DNA of 64,000 nt from Trichinella spiralis (taxonomy: Eukaryota; Nematoda; Enoplea; Trichinellida; Trichinellidae), in contig CM012953.1 in assembly GCA_000181795.3 (NCBI GenBank), positions 3,867,923 to 3,931,922 of the forward strand, read 5' to 3'. Both the position numbers and the translations under genes were made by a program. The notes under the pieces were generated by a model. The model ran no database searches, had not been told where the DNA came from, and worked only from the letters and a program-made list of their open reading frames with translations. This document shows positions 1-10,507 of the stretch, piece by piece; position 1 is the stretch's first letter, and each line of letters starts with the position of its first letter.

Positions 1-365
1 GAATTCACTTTAATCACTAAAGTGAAATGCGTTGTTCATAATTTAAATAATTTAGAAATAAATGGCTTTAAATTGTCGTTTATTTTCTAGTTAAAACAAT
101 AGAATAAAAGCGTTTATTTGTAACTTGTCTATTGATGTCACTTTCCGTAAACTATCCGGCAGATTTATCAAATCAGCAATAGTTTTATTAAATCACCCTA
201 CAGCACAGCAACAGACATGTGTCCTCTTTTGCCAATTTTTTTGCCCTTTTATTTCCAAATTTACCCTATGGTCTAGCGGCTGACGCCTGCTACATTCAAC
301 CTTCAAACAACATTGCAATCATCCTTTCCATTTGTTATTGACCCCTGATTGTTCCATCAATTTCT

Positions 366-830
366 ATGAGCGCCAACTACATTGTGAACAGTAGATGTCA
401 TTTCAGAAATTACGTAAAAATTCGCTATAATATATTGCTACTTTTCAGTTATTTATGTATTTCTCTAGCATTAGTCATTGTGTTGCTTCTTCGACTTCGT
501 TCCACTTCAGTAAATGCGATCCGTAATCCTCAACTGAAACATGAAGTGATCATCTCTCGTCAGACATTAGTCACTGCGGTGTTGGTTGCATTCTCACAAA
601 ATCTACTCACAGTGTTAAATTTGACAAGCATTCATTTATGGAAAGTACAAACCTATGAAGATTTATTTTGGCTTCCACATTGCATACTGCTGTCAAATTA
701 TGTGCCTTATTGGGCTGGTCCATTATTATATTATTGGTTTATTGGAAATGATGTCTCCCTTCAATTGGAATATAATAATAATAATAATAATAATAACTTG
801 CAAGCAACAAATTTTGAACCGATTCTGTAA
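366..830 (+). CDS. 3' part of a nematode-type 7TM chemoreceptor (partial)
   Basis: The open frame encodes about 150 residues with three hydrophobic segments in the spacing of TM5, TM6 and TM7 of a nematode chemoreceptor: TM5 around ILLLFSYLCISLALVIVLLL, a basic loop with RNPQLKHE, TM6 around TLVTAVLVAFSQ, and TM7 around CILLSNYVPYWAGPLLYYWF. A short cytoplasmic tail holds a run of Asn from an (AAT)n repeat at 771-797. A canonical acceptor (TTTCAG) lies at 401-406, so the exon probably starts at 407 and the apparent ATG at 366 may be intronic. An upstream open stretch (192-338) reads like an extracellular loop, but its best donor (334) does not join in phase. The 5' exons are presumably upstream of the window. 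A decayed gene is possible. The family call is by topology only. Confidence 0.5.
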   Translation: MSANYIVNSRCHFRNYVKIRYNILLLFSYLCISLALVIVLLLRLRSTSVNAIRNPQLKHEVIISRQTLVTAVLVAFSQNLLTVLNLTSIHLWKVQTYEDLFWLPHCILLSNYVPYWAGPLLYYWFIGNDVSLQLEYNNNNNNNNLQATNFEPIL

Positions 831-922
831 ACGGAATTGCCATTCATCATATCGGTATATGAATTTGAAAAAAAAATAATACTTATTCTTTTATAAAATA
901 GTGCAGCTTTACTTAGCTCATT

Positions 923-2008
923 TTATTCGAATAACGGCAAAAAGCGGCGACGAACCAAGCATTCAATCAAACAGTAAACAATGTGACAAATGTAAAGCGA
1001 AGGATAAAACACGCTAACTGGCATCCAATCGTGTACAAGTGGTGGCTTTGCCCGAAAGCTACCCATGATCAAGATTGGAAAGAAAAATCCAAATATACAA
1101 CTGTTGACGAAAACGGAAGATGCCCAGGTAGTGAGCAAGCTGAGTGCCAACCCGAAGCCAACAAAATAAGGCCAGGATCGCTGTATCATCTTCAACCGAA
1201 CGCTGAACGTGACACCCTGACTTACCCAAACATACTCAAAAGCGTACATCGAGTAGAGAAGAGCAAGATGCATACAGCTGAGAATTTTGCTCACGCCTGG
1301 CAGCGGCACCAAACCGACCAAATAAGTTTGCAACAAGAACAAAAATTCAACTGCCATCGAAAGCAAAAAATCCGCTACATAAGAACTGTAAGATATTGAA
1401 GACGACGAAATGCCCACTGGTCGACGCTTGATCATTATGGCCTGGGCAATGTCTTGGCACCAGAACAGATTGATTATTCGAGTGATGAAAAACATTGGAA
1501 TTACCCAAGAAATTTGCAAAATAAAATACAACATCTCGGACGGAAAGCCGGACCAGCCGAACAAACGAAAACTGATCCAATTGATTATTGGAAAAATTAT
1601 ATAATGCAACAGAATAATGCAAAGCAGGTTCAAACCGGCCGACTGTACAATACGACGACCGAGCACCGACTTGCCGGAGCGTACTTTGTTCGAACTGGGC
1701 GCCGACCTCTGCTTCACTATGGAACGGCGGCGTGCCAAGACCGACATGTGCGTCCGGTCGGCATTCGACCGCTCTGCCGTGTTGCAGCTAACCAAACACT
1801 CCTGACCCCACACTGTCCAATTTGGAAAAGCTGAAACTGAATCTGTCAAACCTCGACCGAAGGCGCAAAATGCGCTCACTATTTCCGTATTCAAAGGCAA
1901 GCGTGTGGATTCACTGAAAAAAAATACATCACAAAGCAAACTTTGTTTTTTTCTCAATAAAAACAAACTCTGAAGAATATACTTTTTTTCGCCGAACAAA
2001 TTTTCCAT
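923..2008 (-). CDS. ei24: EI24 / EPG-4 ER-membrane autophagy protein
   Basis: EI24 (PIG8; EPG-4 in C. elegans) is a multi-pass ER membrane protein needed for autophagosome maturation. The model has exon 1 at 2008..1983 (ATG, MENLFGEK) and exon 2 at 1913..923, joined by a GTATAT donor and a TTTTTTTTCAG acceptor in phase. This gives 338 residues, close to the human length of about 340. Family signatures visible: GRGLTDSV near the N-terminus (human ARGIKDSI), SVLARRRS, the FWCQDIAQA segment (human IWFQDIAD), LLYSMYAFEYVWVSQG, and SWPYFVGFGLALSLLT. Several hydrophobic segments follow residue ~130. Without splicing the frame is also open to the same ATG, so the small intron is an inference from strong splice sites. 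The gene is convergent with the GPCR, the stop codons being about 90 nt apart. Confidence 0.88.
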   Translation of the reverse strand: MENLFGEKKYILQSLFLLRKKQSLLCDVFFFSESTRLPLNTEIVSAFCAFGRGLTDSVSAFPNWTVWGQECLVSCNTAERSNADRTHMSVLARRRSIVKQRSAPSSNKVRSGKSVLGRRIVQSAGLNLLCIILLHYIIFPIINWISFRLFGWSGFPSEMLYFILQISWVIPMFFITRIINLFWCQDIAQAIMIKRRPVGISSSSISYSSYVADFLLSMAVEFLFLLQTYLVGLVPLPGVSKILSCMHLALLYSMYAFEYVWVSQGVTFSVRLKMIQRSWPYFVGFGLALSLLTTWASSVFVNSCIFGFFFPILIMGSFRAKPPLVHDWMPVSVFYPSLYICHIVYCLIECLVRRRFLPLFE

Positions 2009-3302
2009 TTATTATTTATTCGCTTCTATGAAATGAACCCTGCCAAACAACTCGAACAATATACCATGAAGATGTTTGAAACTGGAACATTTTCCTCATT
2101 ACAACCTTGAAGGCAACAAAAACAACAATAGTTCATCATTTTCAACATTATAATTAACAACTTTGTGCAATGAATAAAAAAAACTTTTGGTGCTATCAAT
2201 CAAAAGCATAACGTTAATATACCAACGACGACTCTAAATTAAAAGCAATTCATTCACCTCTTTCCAATTATAAAAAAATTTTATTACTCAAGAAAATCAT
2301 TTGTAATTTATTCAAATTGACCACAAGCTACTTTAATCTATTAAGGCGCATAAAGTGAAATGGCCACATCGTGGGCTTATTGCATACCTGAAGTGCGTAT
2401 ACCATTCCAAACAAAACATTCCTTTACGTCTTTCGACAGCAGTTATGACTCAATATATCTAACAAATGGGAATTAATGCACAAACATTACACGATACAAA
2501 ACAACATGTAGAAAGCAAAAAAACTAAGAAAACAGAAAGCTTTCAACAAACACTTCACATACAGTCTGTTCACGTGACTTTCGGAAAATTAAGTACAATA
2601 TTCATTTAAATTTTCAAAAATTTACTATTCATTTATAATATTCAACTTCAAATAAATTTGTTAAAATTAAACTGATTTGTCAAGATTAAATGGTAAATTT
2701 TATATTATAAAAATGACGCACATGTTATATTATCTTATACATGATGAAAGATCACTGACAACAGAGACTAAAATTTCTGAAAGCTTATATTTTAGCTTAT
2801 GGAGCGATGATATTTTAGTATTATATTTATTTATTTACGATATTTATTTAGAATAAAACTGAACAGAAAGAAATTGCGAGCGTTGTAATCTTGAATAAAA
2901 ATGAAAATAAAAACTTTAAATAAAAGAAAAACAATAATTTTAATACATAATTTATCAAATTCTGATATTTTAATAATGAAGTTTATCGTACATAATTTAA
3001 AATTAGCTATTAATCGAAGAATTTAAAAAATATAATCGTTTTTTCCATTTATAATTCACTTTAATCGTCTAATTCAAAATTAGAAAGTAAAATCACAAAA
3101 AAATTTTAATTAATATTTAAAAAATAATTTTCAAAGCAATTATTTATCTGTTTATTATGAACTTTAGCAAACAGATGCACTTGGTTGTTTTCAAAATTCA
3201 ACTTGATTTACACTTACAATATACTGTAGCATGAAAATCAAAGTTACATTGTTGTCAGTTTAAATCATACTCTTATTAGTAGAGAAAGTAGAAGCTGATA
3301 AA
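2009..3302. other. Intergenic, AT-rich, nothing recognised
   Basis: About 1.3 kb between the divergent EI24 and Nup58 genes. It is strongly AT-rich, with no plausible exon, tRNA or repeat seen. It should hold the promoters of both genes. Confidence 0.6.
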
Positions 3303-5885
3303 ATGAGTTTCATGTCAACTGCCAGTATTTTTGGTGAGTCTACATATTTTTTATGATACATTTTTATTATTTTATGAAAATTTTATTATATAACTTTTAT
3401 GTTTAGCACTTTTTATTTTTATAAAGTTTACCATTATTCCTATTCATTATAATGGGATATTTGATCATTACATTTTTAGGTACTCCTATCACCACGACAT
3501 CCACAAGTGCAACAAATTTATTTGGTAATCTTAATTTGGTTTGCTTTATTGCTGTTTGTTGTGTTTCTGACTGTGCGATACTTTTAGGTACTCCCAGCAT
3601 TGTTACAAGTACTGGCGTCTCGAATTTTTTTGGTAAAATATTTTCTTAAAGTATTACATGATTTGTTCTATATTGAAAATTATAATTCTTTAGGTTCTGC
3701 TGGCCCCAATACTCCTAGTTTATTTGGTGATTTCATTTTTCAAACAGTACTATCATAATTTCATGTTCTTTATTGCACAGGTAATATTTTTCAACCTCAA
3801 GTTGCAAGCACTCCTGTGATCACTTCCACTTCAGCGACTACTGCTGGTTTGTTTAAATTTTGGCTATATGATTATCTGTTAAAAATGTTATTTAAATTTT
3901 AGTACAAATGCATTTTTTATTTTATTTATTTATCTTTAATGTGGTTATCTTGGCAATCATTGGTTTTAGATTACTTTCTGATTTATGGAAATGTTTAGGA
4001 ACAGATTTTTTTAGATTTTCATTTAAATCTGATTTTTAAACTCATTTTTTCATTGTTCTCTCTTATTTTAATTGCTTCTGTGATTTTTTCCATATTTGTC
4101 AATAGCAGTTCCATTTCCAAGTGTTACAACTGCCGCAAGTGGATTTCCAAATCTCATTGGAACTTCTGCTAATACAACTTCTTTTTCATTCGGTGGCTTT
4201 CCAACCGCAACTGCTTCAACTGCGGCTCCTACATTGAATTCTTTCGGATTAAGCAGTCAGACGAATGCACTTTTTACCACAACTCAGAGCTCGTTTGCAA
4301 CTTGCACCACTCCGACGACGGTTGTCGGTTTGGGAGGAGTACTCAGTTCTCTTTCTGGTTCTGGTGAAGGTGGAAAGTAAGCATAAAATATTTCTCAACT
4401 GAATTTATGTTCGACAATAATGATTTTATCTTTTTTTTTCATTTTTAGAATTGTCACACCAAAAGATAGCCCCGTTCCTAAGGAAATATTAGATTTGGTC
4501 AATTTGATGGCGTAAATATGATGTAATATTGTTTTTTGATTTATAAAATAATTTTTTTTCAGTTCAGAAGTGAAATCTAATCGTTTGATTTTTGATGAGA
4601 TATTAAATTTTGATCCAAGTCGATTAACTGAAATTGAGAAGAAAATAGAATATGTCAGCTCTGATCAAGTCAGATCGAATCATAGCACTTATGAAGTGGC
4701 CAGAGCTGCTCGAGCATTGCGAGCACAAAGTAGACATGTAATTTTTTGTTTGATTTCAATTTAAGTTGTAATTTTCTTTTTAAATTAAAATTTATTATAG
4801 GATTTAAGGCTTGCTGAAAATGCTCAACGGTTCAGAGAATCTGCCATTAGCTATGATCACAATGCCGTCATGAAGTTTGAAGATGTGTTTTCTTACATCT
4901 CTGCATATTGTATTATGTTCAATTTTTAGATATTTGCATGCTTTGTCCGAAACCTATGAATCACAAGTTCAGTCAATTTCTGACCACTTGGACTATTTAG
5001 AAAATTTGATGAATGGTAGTATGCAGCACAGTAGAACTCCTGAAGGTTGTTAATTAATGTTTTTTTTTGGAATTTTCAATTTTATCTTTTATAGCAATGG
5101 TGGCAAATATTTACAAAATGAACGACACTTTTAAAACATTGTCTGTTGAATTTTACAAAGTGCACGAAGATGCGAAAGTAATTTTAATGTACATTTCTTA
5201 TTTGACTGGTCAGTTAAATTTTTAAAGTTGTTTCAGATTGTTTCTATAAAATGAATTTATATTTTATTGTAAATGTATGAAGAATTTGAAATATCTGCCT
5301 TGATATTTAGTAGTTAAATAGATTGATGAAAGCTGCAAATCAAATTTCATATTTTAAAATAATAAAGAACATAAACGATCGGATGAAAAAAGACGAGTTA
5401 CATGTGGTGGTTGAATTATGAATGAAGTGATTTATTTATTTGTATTTTTATTTAGTTAGTAACCAAAAGACGTTATACATCGGTTGAAAATTTTCTCAAT
5501 AAAAGCGGGAAAATATCTGTTTATGAAAATATCAAAGGACCTAGCCCATTTCAGCCATCTACAAATGCTGCTTTGGTATCGTCAACTACTATTCTGAACA
5601 GGGCTCTTATGGGTAAAATTTGAATCTATAAAAAGTTGTAGAAAACTTTAATAAATCGATATTATTACATATCAGGTCGATCAAGCGCTTCTGTATTGGC
5701 GAAAACTTTTGAAAAAGAAGGAAAAGAACAAGGTTCATAATTTTGATTTTGTTTTTTCCCCTCTACCTTCTTAATTTCTATGTTTTGCAAAACTTTTATT
5801 AATTTGTAAAATTTTATTAGACTCGCCGCGGCTTTCCAAATCCAAAACAGGCTTCTTCGGTTTCAGCAGACGTGAATTTTTTTGA
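3303..5885 (+). CDS. npp-4: Nucleoporin Nup58/Nup45 (central-channel FG nucleoporin)
   Basis: Nup58 pairs with Nup54 and Nup62 in the nuclear-pore central transport channel. Fourteen exons close in phase: 3303-3333, 3480-3524, 3588-3632, 3694-3726, 3781-3846, 4106-4376, 4449-4511, 4563-4737, 4801-4874, 4930-5045, 5095-5177, 5456-5612, 5676-5732, 5821-5885, giving 426 residues. Exons 1-6 form a Ser/Thr-rich region with FG dipeptides (SIFG, NLFG, NFFG, SLFG, FSFGGF). Exons 7-12 form the alpha-helical coiled-coil domain, where RYTSVENFLNKSGK and YLHALSETYESQVQSISDHL align by eye with human LGYRKMFLG and YFRILVQQFEVQL. The C-terminus ends in a further FGF. Exon 9 ends at an AA/GTTTGA donor, which restores the conserved helix. 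A polyadenylation signal follows at 5934. The symbol follows the C. elegans orthologue. Confidence 0.9.
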
Positions 5886-5933
5886 ATTTTCTTTTTGTGT
5901 TACTTGATGGATTGCTTTCGATGAAGTAATAAG

Positions 5934-5939
5934 AATAAA
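5934..5939 (+). terminator. Polyadenylation signal AATAAA of Nup58
   Basis: Canonical AATAAA 49 nt after the Nup58 stop codon, in the 345-nt space shared with the convergent glutaredoxin gene. Confidence 0.6.
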
Positions 5940-6230
5940 ACTTCACTGAACAGCTAGAAGTAATAATAAATAATTTCAAACTGTACATTTTTTTTGGTTC
6001 ATATTCATTAATTCTGGACTATTCGCACTTATGTTCAAGCATTTTTCACTCGTATTTTTTTCATGTTGACCAGATTCGATGGTTGATCAAATTATTTATG
6101 GTAGGTTATTGATAATTTTATATTCATTTTTTTAAATATAGCACACACAGTGATTGAACAATAACAAAATACTTTACTAAATTGCCTTATGAAATGGTAT
6201 ATGTTCGACATTATTGTCTCTTCACACATT

Positions 6231-6611
6231 TCACACACTTTCTTTTTTCACACCGTTTTCTTGCCAAACCTTTTCCAGTTCCCGATTTTTGTGCATCTCT
6301 AAAAGAATGTCAGCTCCGCCAATAAATTTTCCGTTGACAAAAACTTGAGGAATTGTTTGCCAGTCTGTGTAATCCTTGATACCTTGTCGAAGTGATTCAT
6401 CTTCCAGTACGTTATAAGCTTGAAAAGGCACTTCGTGCATCTTGAGAATTTGCACTACGAGGTTGCTGAAGCCGCACAACGGCTGTTCTGGAATACCCTT
6501 CATGAAAACAACTACTTTATGCGAGTTGACCAACTTTTCTACATCCGTTCGGCTCATACTTGAAAAGCAGTTGTGTAGTAATGTTCTGAAAGTCGGAACA
6601 GAGCGCCACAT
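6231..6611 (-). CDS. glrx-5: Mitochondrial monothiol glutaredoxin 5
   Basis: GLRX5 carries glutathione-coordinated [2Fe-2S] clusters in mitochondrial iron-sulphur assembly. One exon encodes 126 residues from ATG 6611. The monothiol active site CGFS is in PLCGFSNLV, preceded by the family signature VVVFMKGIPEQP and followed by WQTIPQVFVNGKFIGGADI, which holds the cis-Pro and GSH-binding residues. The first ~20 residues (MWRSVPTFRTLLHNCF) are basic, hydroxylated and without acids, as expected of a mitochondrial presequence. A TTTCAG acceptor ends at 6617, only 5 nt before the ATG, so translation very probably starts here and not at the upstream in-frame ATG (6689). The site fits SL trans-splicing or a 5'-UTR intron. 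Confidence 0.93.
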   Translation of the reverse strand: MWRSVPTFRTLLHNCFSSMSRTDVEKLVNSHKVVVFMKGIPEQPLCGFSNLVVQILKMHEVPFQAYNVLEDESLRQGIKDYTDWQTIPQVFVNGKFIGGADILLEMHKNRELEKVWQENGVKKESV

Positions 6612-8443
6612 TGTTTCTGAAAGATTACGAACGGACGTAAACCTTATTAAAAAATACACAACATTGATTGTTAAATTTATGAACAACAATTACAGAGAAT
6701 TATTATAATTATAAATTAATGTATTATTATAAAATTATATCAACACATAAGGAGAAAAAATATTTTCGTATCTGTGTTATGTTCAAATAAAAGGCCATAT
6801 AAGCATGGCACTGTAAAGGATCTTGATATTTTGTTCATACTCATTTCAGAACGAGTCGGCAAAAATTACAAAATGGCATGGAATAATAATGGAAAAGATG
6901 CAGTTAATTTGAAAAAATTACTTTGAATCATGCACTGTACTTATTATATCTTCTTTAATTTATTAAAGTAGTATATATATAACTCAAGATGTTGATAGTA
7001 AAAATTACAGACAATGATTTTCAGGTAAAATAACATTGAAATGATAATATTATATTTTAGCATGAAAAATTTTTTTATATACAATTACTGATAATGTTAA
7101 GTGCAGTGAATTTAAAAAATTGCATTAAAAAAAATAAGAGCAGCCATCATTCTCACTTGCATGCATTTTTCTTCTAACATGTGCATCTTTTCATTCATTA
7201 AATTTTCATCTCTGTAATTTAGTCTTAGTTATAGCAGGATGCTTTTAATATAGCAATTTCAATTTGCAGTTTTCAAACTATTTACATTTATGTGCAATTT
7301 TCAAATTATGCTTTTGTGCTTGCTTTATGTATTCAAACGTACAAGCGCTAATTCACTTTTCCTAGTAAGTGCGTCAACATTATGTTAAAATGATCAATGG
7401 AGTCAACATGTGATGGAATGAACTTTTCTAGAGTTTCATAATTTTAAATATTTTAAAGAATAAAAAGTAGATGAAAGTAGTAAAAAAACTGTAGTACAAT
7501 TCCTTTGTATATTTGGTGCATATTTCTATGCATTTACATTTATTAGGTGATGATTTATCATTTATAAAAAATTAACCAGCACATTAATATTAAGATTTTT
7601 TGTGACTTAATTCACAATGCATTACTAGTTGCCTTTTAATTGTACAAAAAATTAAGTCGTTTTGGATTCAAATTATTCTATTATTTTTTTCTGCTCTTTT
7701 TCCTACTTAATGTGATAATAACGTTATAATTCATCCATGAAATGTACTATTTATAAATCTTTCATTTAATTTTATAAGTTTAAAAATGAAAAAGTAAAAA
7801 AATTATTGAATATAATATATATATATGTATGTATAACAAAATAATTTTAAATAAATCTTTAGTTTTAAGCATCTGAAAGGCCATTTGATTCTTTTATATT
7901 GCCCTTTAGTAACTTTTTGTTTAAAAACAGGTATTGCATTAATAAATAATAATACCCTATAAATGCAAAAAGACCAATGTAAAAATGTGTAGAAAGCATC
8001 GAAGAAAAATGTTTTAATTTGCAGCAAGTGATTATGTGTTTGCACCTTTTTGTCTTTTATTATTTCTTAATTAAGGCTATATGATTATTATTTTAAAAAA
8101 ATATGTCGTTTACGCTTCAGCTGCATCATTTCTTTCATCACTTTTTATGCGTTTAACATTGTATATTCCACTTATTTCTTTCTATAAGTACAGTTAATCT
8201 GTAATTCGAAACTTTTTAGTGGAAATGCAAAAATTATGCTTTTGCCAATAATAAATATCATTTTGTTTTTTTTTTATTTTTTGACTTTTATTATAATTTA
8301 TAATTATATAAATTAACCAATTTATTAAAAAATTATTTTCAAATTTGACTGTTTTAATATATATAATTTGTCATATTAAAATGCTTAATAAACATTCCTT
8401 TTTTAATTACGTTCAGAGCAGTAGTGAATTAATCATAATATTT
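6612..8443. other. Intergenic, AT-rich, nothing recognised
   Basis: About 1.8 kb of low-complexity AT-rich sequence between the 5' side of glutaredoxin and the 3' end of the trypsin gene. No exon-like block was seen on either strand. Confidence 0.55.
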
Positions 8444-10507
8444 TTACTTAGAAAAGTGATAATATGTTGTTGTAGTAACTCCATTCTGTGTGACTGTGTA
8501 TTCGAGCGTTCCTTGCGTTCCGCTTGGTAAACTATCAATGTATTTTTCTGCAAAAATTCACATGTATTAAGCTATATTCATATGCATACATTTTAAGCTC
8601 TTAAACTTACGAACTGCTGGCGGATATTTTTGGTATGATGGAAATACTGGCTTTTGAGGAGTAGGTCTTGATCCAGTATATGGATATGTTGGTCTTGATC
8701 CACTAGATGGATATGTGGGTCTTGATCCACTAGATGGAGATGTTGGTCTTGATCACTAGATGGATATGTGGGTCTTGATCCACTAGATGGAGATGTTGGT
8801 CTTGATCCACTAGATGGATATGTGGGTCTTGATCCACTAGATGGAGATGTCGGTCTTGACCCAGTATATGGGTTAGTTGGTCTTGATGTAGTAGATAAAT
8901 CGACTGGCGAATCTTCTTTTGAAGCCCATTTTACAGTTCCTTCAGGAGAATTTTCAAGTTCTTTTGCAGCTTTATTTAACCATGTGACATATGATGGAAC
9001 TTTGGCATACACTCCGGGATAACCTTTTCTGGCGCATCCAGTACCATAACTAACGACACCGAATTGAACACTTTTCCCATTTTTCTTGCATATCAGTGGG
9101 CCACCAGAATCACCCTAAAATTCATCGTTTTCTATTTTATAAGAAAAGCAAAAAGGTGTAAACATATTTACTTGACAACTGTCTTTACCACCCTCCATAG
9201 CTCCAGCGCAAAAAGTAATAACTTCACTTCTCACATTTGCACAAGTTCCTTTCTTCATAATTTTGACATCAACTTGCTTCAAAGTATTAGAAGTAGTTCC
9301 ATTTTCTGAAAGATGAAATTGTAAAAGCATCTGGTTCAAGTGAAATAGTTGTTAATGCATGCATTCCTACCAGTCGTATCACCCCATCCGGTGACAACGC
9401 AAATATCTCCAGGAGTCAATTCTTCATTTGGTTCTGGCAAACAGACAGGCCTAGTATATTTATTATAATAAACAGTTTCTGCCAGGCGAAGCAACGCAAT
9501 GTCGTTTGTTGTCATCACAGGGTTCCAGTGCTGAACATAATAGGAAGTAATTGGTATGCGCTTTTTTTCTTTTTCATGCATTTTGATGTTGTGGGCACCG
9601 GTCACAACTGTAAATCTTGACGTTCTTGGATACATATTGCTAAAAATAGTAGATAATTAAAGCGCAGTTGATGATAAAAACTGCTGATAACATGAATTTT
9701 TAATTTGTTAAAATGGTTTCATTACTGGAATTAAATCAACGAATTTAGCATCAAATCTGTACTATTTAAGCAAATTCTGGGCAGTAGATGCAGGCGCAGC
9801 ATGCCTTCATTATCAGCTGAGCTAAAGGTACAGTCACGCTGAGGTCATATCAGTGAACATAACGCACGCCTAGCAACGAAGAACAAACTTCGACCTCGGA
9901 CTCATGAACTCACACAAAAACACGGATGCTGAGTAGAAATGATCATTCACATGACGCTTTCCTGTACTATTTTTATATTTTTTCTTTTGACTCTTCATTT
10001 TCGATAATTTATTGCATTTGTATAAGATAAATTACTTTGATGTAATAAAATCAAGCAAAAGAGTAAAAATTTACCTAGTAGTTATGCAGTGCGCGGCGGT
10101 AAGTACGAATCGAGTACCATTTGAGGGTTCACCGAAATGAACAAGACTACCACCGCACAAGCTGCTGTAGCCTCCCGTTTCTGACTTTAACAATTGAATC
10201 TGCCATGGATGTGAGTGTGGTCGTACGTCAGTTCCACCAACAATTCGACCAGATTTCCATATGTAGGGTTTAAAATGTGGCACACCGCATTCAAACTCCC
10301 CCTTAAATCAAAAGTTATATTTGAATATTATTTATTGCAATAAAGGGAAAATGATCAGTTCAGTTGAAATTATAATATTTCAGTTTGCATGTGTGTAAAA
10401 ACCATTCGATGAATTAAATGACTTACTAGTGATGGAGAAGCTGCGGATAAGAAGAGAAGAATCCAAGCAAAAGTCATTGAGGTATATTGAAAAAGACGTC
10501 TAATCAT
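8444..10507 (-). CDS. Secreted trypsin-like serine protease with Ser/Pro-rich repeat tail
   Basis: Family S1 endopeptidase. Six exons: 10507..10427 (signal peptide), 10301..10075, 9639..9371, 9305..9172, 9114..8611, 8547..8444. About 439 residues are predicted. Activation site GRIVGGTD; catalytic His in LTAAHC, Asp in [10 protein letters not shown], Ser in GDSGGPL. The S1-pocket residue before CQGDSGGP is Asp (KDSCQ), predicting trypsin specificity. After the protease domain there are eight 9-residue repeats of GSRPT(S/Y)PSS type (genomic 8664-8878), then a short terminal exon ending YYHFSK. One repeat unit is 26 nt instead of 27, so the frame of the last exon is reached only if one base is added in this unit. 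The terminal exon fits that restored phase perfectly (donor GTAAGT at 8610), so I suspect a sequence error or a very recent slip. A (TA)n tract lies just upstream of the ATG. Confidence 0.9.
8664..8878 (-). repeat. 27-bp coding tandem repeat (8 units)
   Basis: Eight head-to-tail units encoding GSRPTxPxx in the trypsin tail. Outer units carry YTG endings; inner units alternate Ser and Tyr at position 6, so the true period is 54 bp. The unit at 8745-8770 is one base short. Confidence 0.92.

Noticed and set aside
8664-8878. Regular 27-bp repeats as a possible CRISPR-like array
   Set aside because: Units are contiguous, without spacers, and are coding repeats of a eukaryotic trypsin tail.
9790-9920. 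tRNA gene or tRNA-derived SINE
   Set aside because: A- and B-box-like strings are imperfect and too far apart; no cloverleaf or poly-T end could be drawn.
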